Source: an uncultured bacterium (lineage in GTDB: Bacteria > Spirochaetota > Spirochaetia > Sphaerochaetales > Sphaerochaetaceae). Taken from it: a stretch of 12,634 nt of DNA. How positions within the stretch are numbered: position 1 is the stretch's first letter; every line of letters begins with the position of its first letter. The stretch lies in NCBI GenBank assembly GCA_905215015.1, contig CAJMOS010000089.1, positions 1-12,634 on the forward strand. The letters run 5' to 3'. A program made the position numbers and the translations under genes. The notes below the pieces were generated by a model. That model was not told the DNA's origin, searched no databases, and saw only the letters and a list, made by a program, of their open reading frames with translations. Below, piece by piece: positions 12,001-12,634 of the stretch.

Positions 12001-12634
12001 CTAACCATAAGTTTTCCAACGATTGGCAAAGGGGAGGAAACCTGCACTCCAACGGATCTCCTCACCCTCCCGGCCAACCAGCCCAGCGTCATTGCAAAGG
12101 AATCAGCGTGGGAGGCATCAACTCCAACAACAATTTCATACAATCTTCTAACGAAATGCAAGCTTCGGAACGGGCAATGGAAAGGATCTCCGGCAAGAAC
12201 AACGGCATCACCTTGCATGGGTGGCCGGGGCGACGTGATGTTGTGGCGCTCAGGAAAGCGTCCAGGCAACGAGGAAAGCATGAATCCTGGAAAACGGCCT
12301 TACCCTCCCCTCTGTTCCGGATAGAGACATCCTCTACCTTCCGGACAAAGTCAGGCCCAACGAGCATATCGGTGTGGACAACCAGTATTCCGGTTTGCCT
12401 CATATGGTTTCTGTCCTACCTACCCACAGGAAGTCCGGCAGTGCCATCGAAATATGCCTATTTCCCATCGACCCCGTCAGTCTCATTCATATCAATATGA
12501 TCTTTATGTCAGTATGCGTGGTTTCAATTGTATTCTGTTGGCAAGTCAATTGATTTCAATATATATAACCTATCGATATAATTAGAATTATAATAATTTA
12601 AATGTATTTACATATCATATATGATTATATAAAT
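12001..12634. other. Non-coding right-hand region, AT-rich end
   Basis: No well-supported gene is visible in these 634 bases. The first 500 have mixed composition with reading frames of about 100 codons open on both strands at once, which argues for chance. There is a foldable GC-rich segment at 12023-12077. The last 130 bases are extremely AT-rich and contain the inverted repeat ATGTA-TT-TACAT (12602-12613) and the perfect palindrome ATCATATATGAT (12614-12625), possibly the control region of a gene beyond the window. Confidence 0.4.
12089..12490 (-). pseudogene. Doubtful decayed reading frame with two in-frame amber codons
   Basis: On the minus strand, one frame reads from an ATG at 12490 to a TGA at 12089 and is interrupted only by TAG at 12460-12458 and 12418-12416. 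The part from the ATG at 12403 is open for 104 codons and includes the protein-like stretch L-V-V-H-T-D-M-L-V-G-P-D-F-V-R-K-V. I recognise no family. Codon use is less GC-rich at third positions than in the neighbouring genes, there is no ribosome-binding site, and the opposite strand is open over the same bases. It may be a gene remnant or pure chance. TAG is a normal stop in this genome (three clear genes end with it), so recoding is unlikely. Confidence 0.18.

Noticed and set aside
12108..12500. A 130-codon plus-strand frame in the right-hand gap.
   Set aside because: Serine- and proline-rich composition, no ribosome-binding site, no recognisable domain and simultaneous open frames on the other strand.

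Overview
The window is a G+C-rich stretch (roughly 55-58% by eye) of ordinary bacterial chromosome with eleven well-supported protein genes and no tRNA, rRNA, CRISPR array or insertion sequence that I can see. The two solute-binding proteins carry signal peptides ending in FA followed by a G-A-K-E-S stretch. I associate that with spirochaetes of the Sphaerochaeta/Treponema type, and the divergent PAP2 protein and the NSUN4-like methyltransferase are compatible with it. The taxonomic guess is moderate, not firm.

Left part (64-3750). A TauE/SafE-type anion exporter (minus strand) is divergent from an anaerobic sulfatase-maturating radical SAM enzyme (plus). That enzyme converges on, and overlaps by 62 bp, an MFS transporter (minus). 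The MFS gene is divergent from a small divergent-PAP2 membrane protein (plus). The two divergent pairs are driven by tightly packed back-to-back promoters. At several genes the -10 box lies only 7-8 nt before the ATG, which predicts leaderless mRNAs.

Middle part (3751-7480). This is a polar amino-acid ABC uptake system split over three transcription units: binding protein 1 with a terminator, binding protein 2 with a terminator, then permease plus ATPase (8 bp overlap) with a strong terminator. Each of the three promoters has an 18-bp palindromic site inside the -35/-10 spacer that fits the layout of the ARG box bound by ArgR/AhrC repressors. Two of them have a second box exactly 33 bp upstream. 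The system is therefore most likely an arginine-regulated, probably arginine or basic amino acid, importer with two alternative binding proteins. This shared promoter architecture is the most interesting signal in the window.

Right part (7482-11960). An RsmB/NSUN-type RNA cytosine-5 methyltransferase is translationally coupled to a DUF362 protein with a C-terminal two-cluster ferredoxin domain. A small multidrug-export family membrane protein follows, with a Rep/UvrD/PcrA-type helicase 4 nt behind it.

Right edge (11961-12634). About 670 bp hold no convincing gene. There is a perfect 18-bp palindrome that probably ends the helicase transcript, a foldable GC-rich segment, a doubtful minus-strand reading frame interrupted by two amber codons, and a very AT-rich end with short palindromes.
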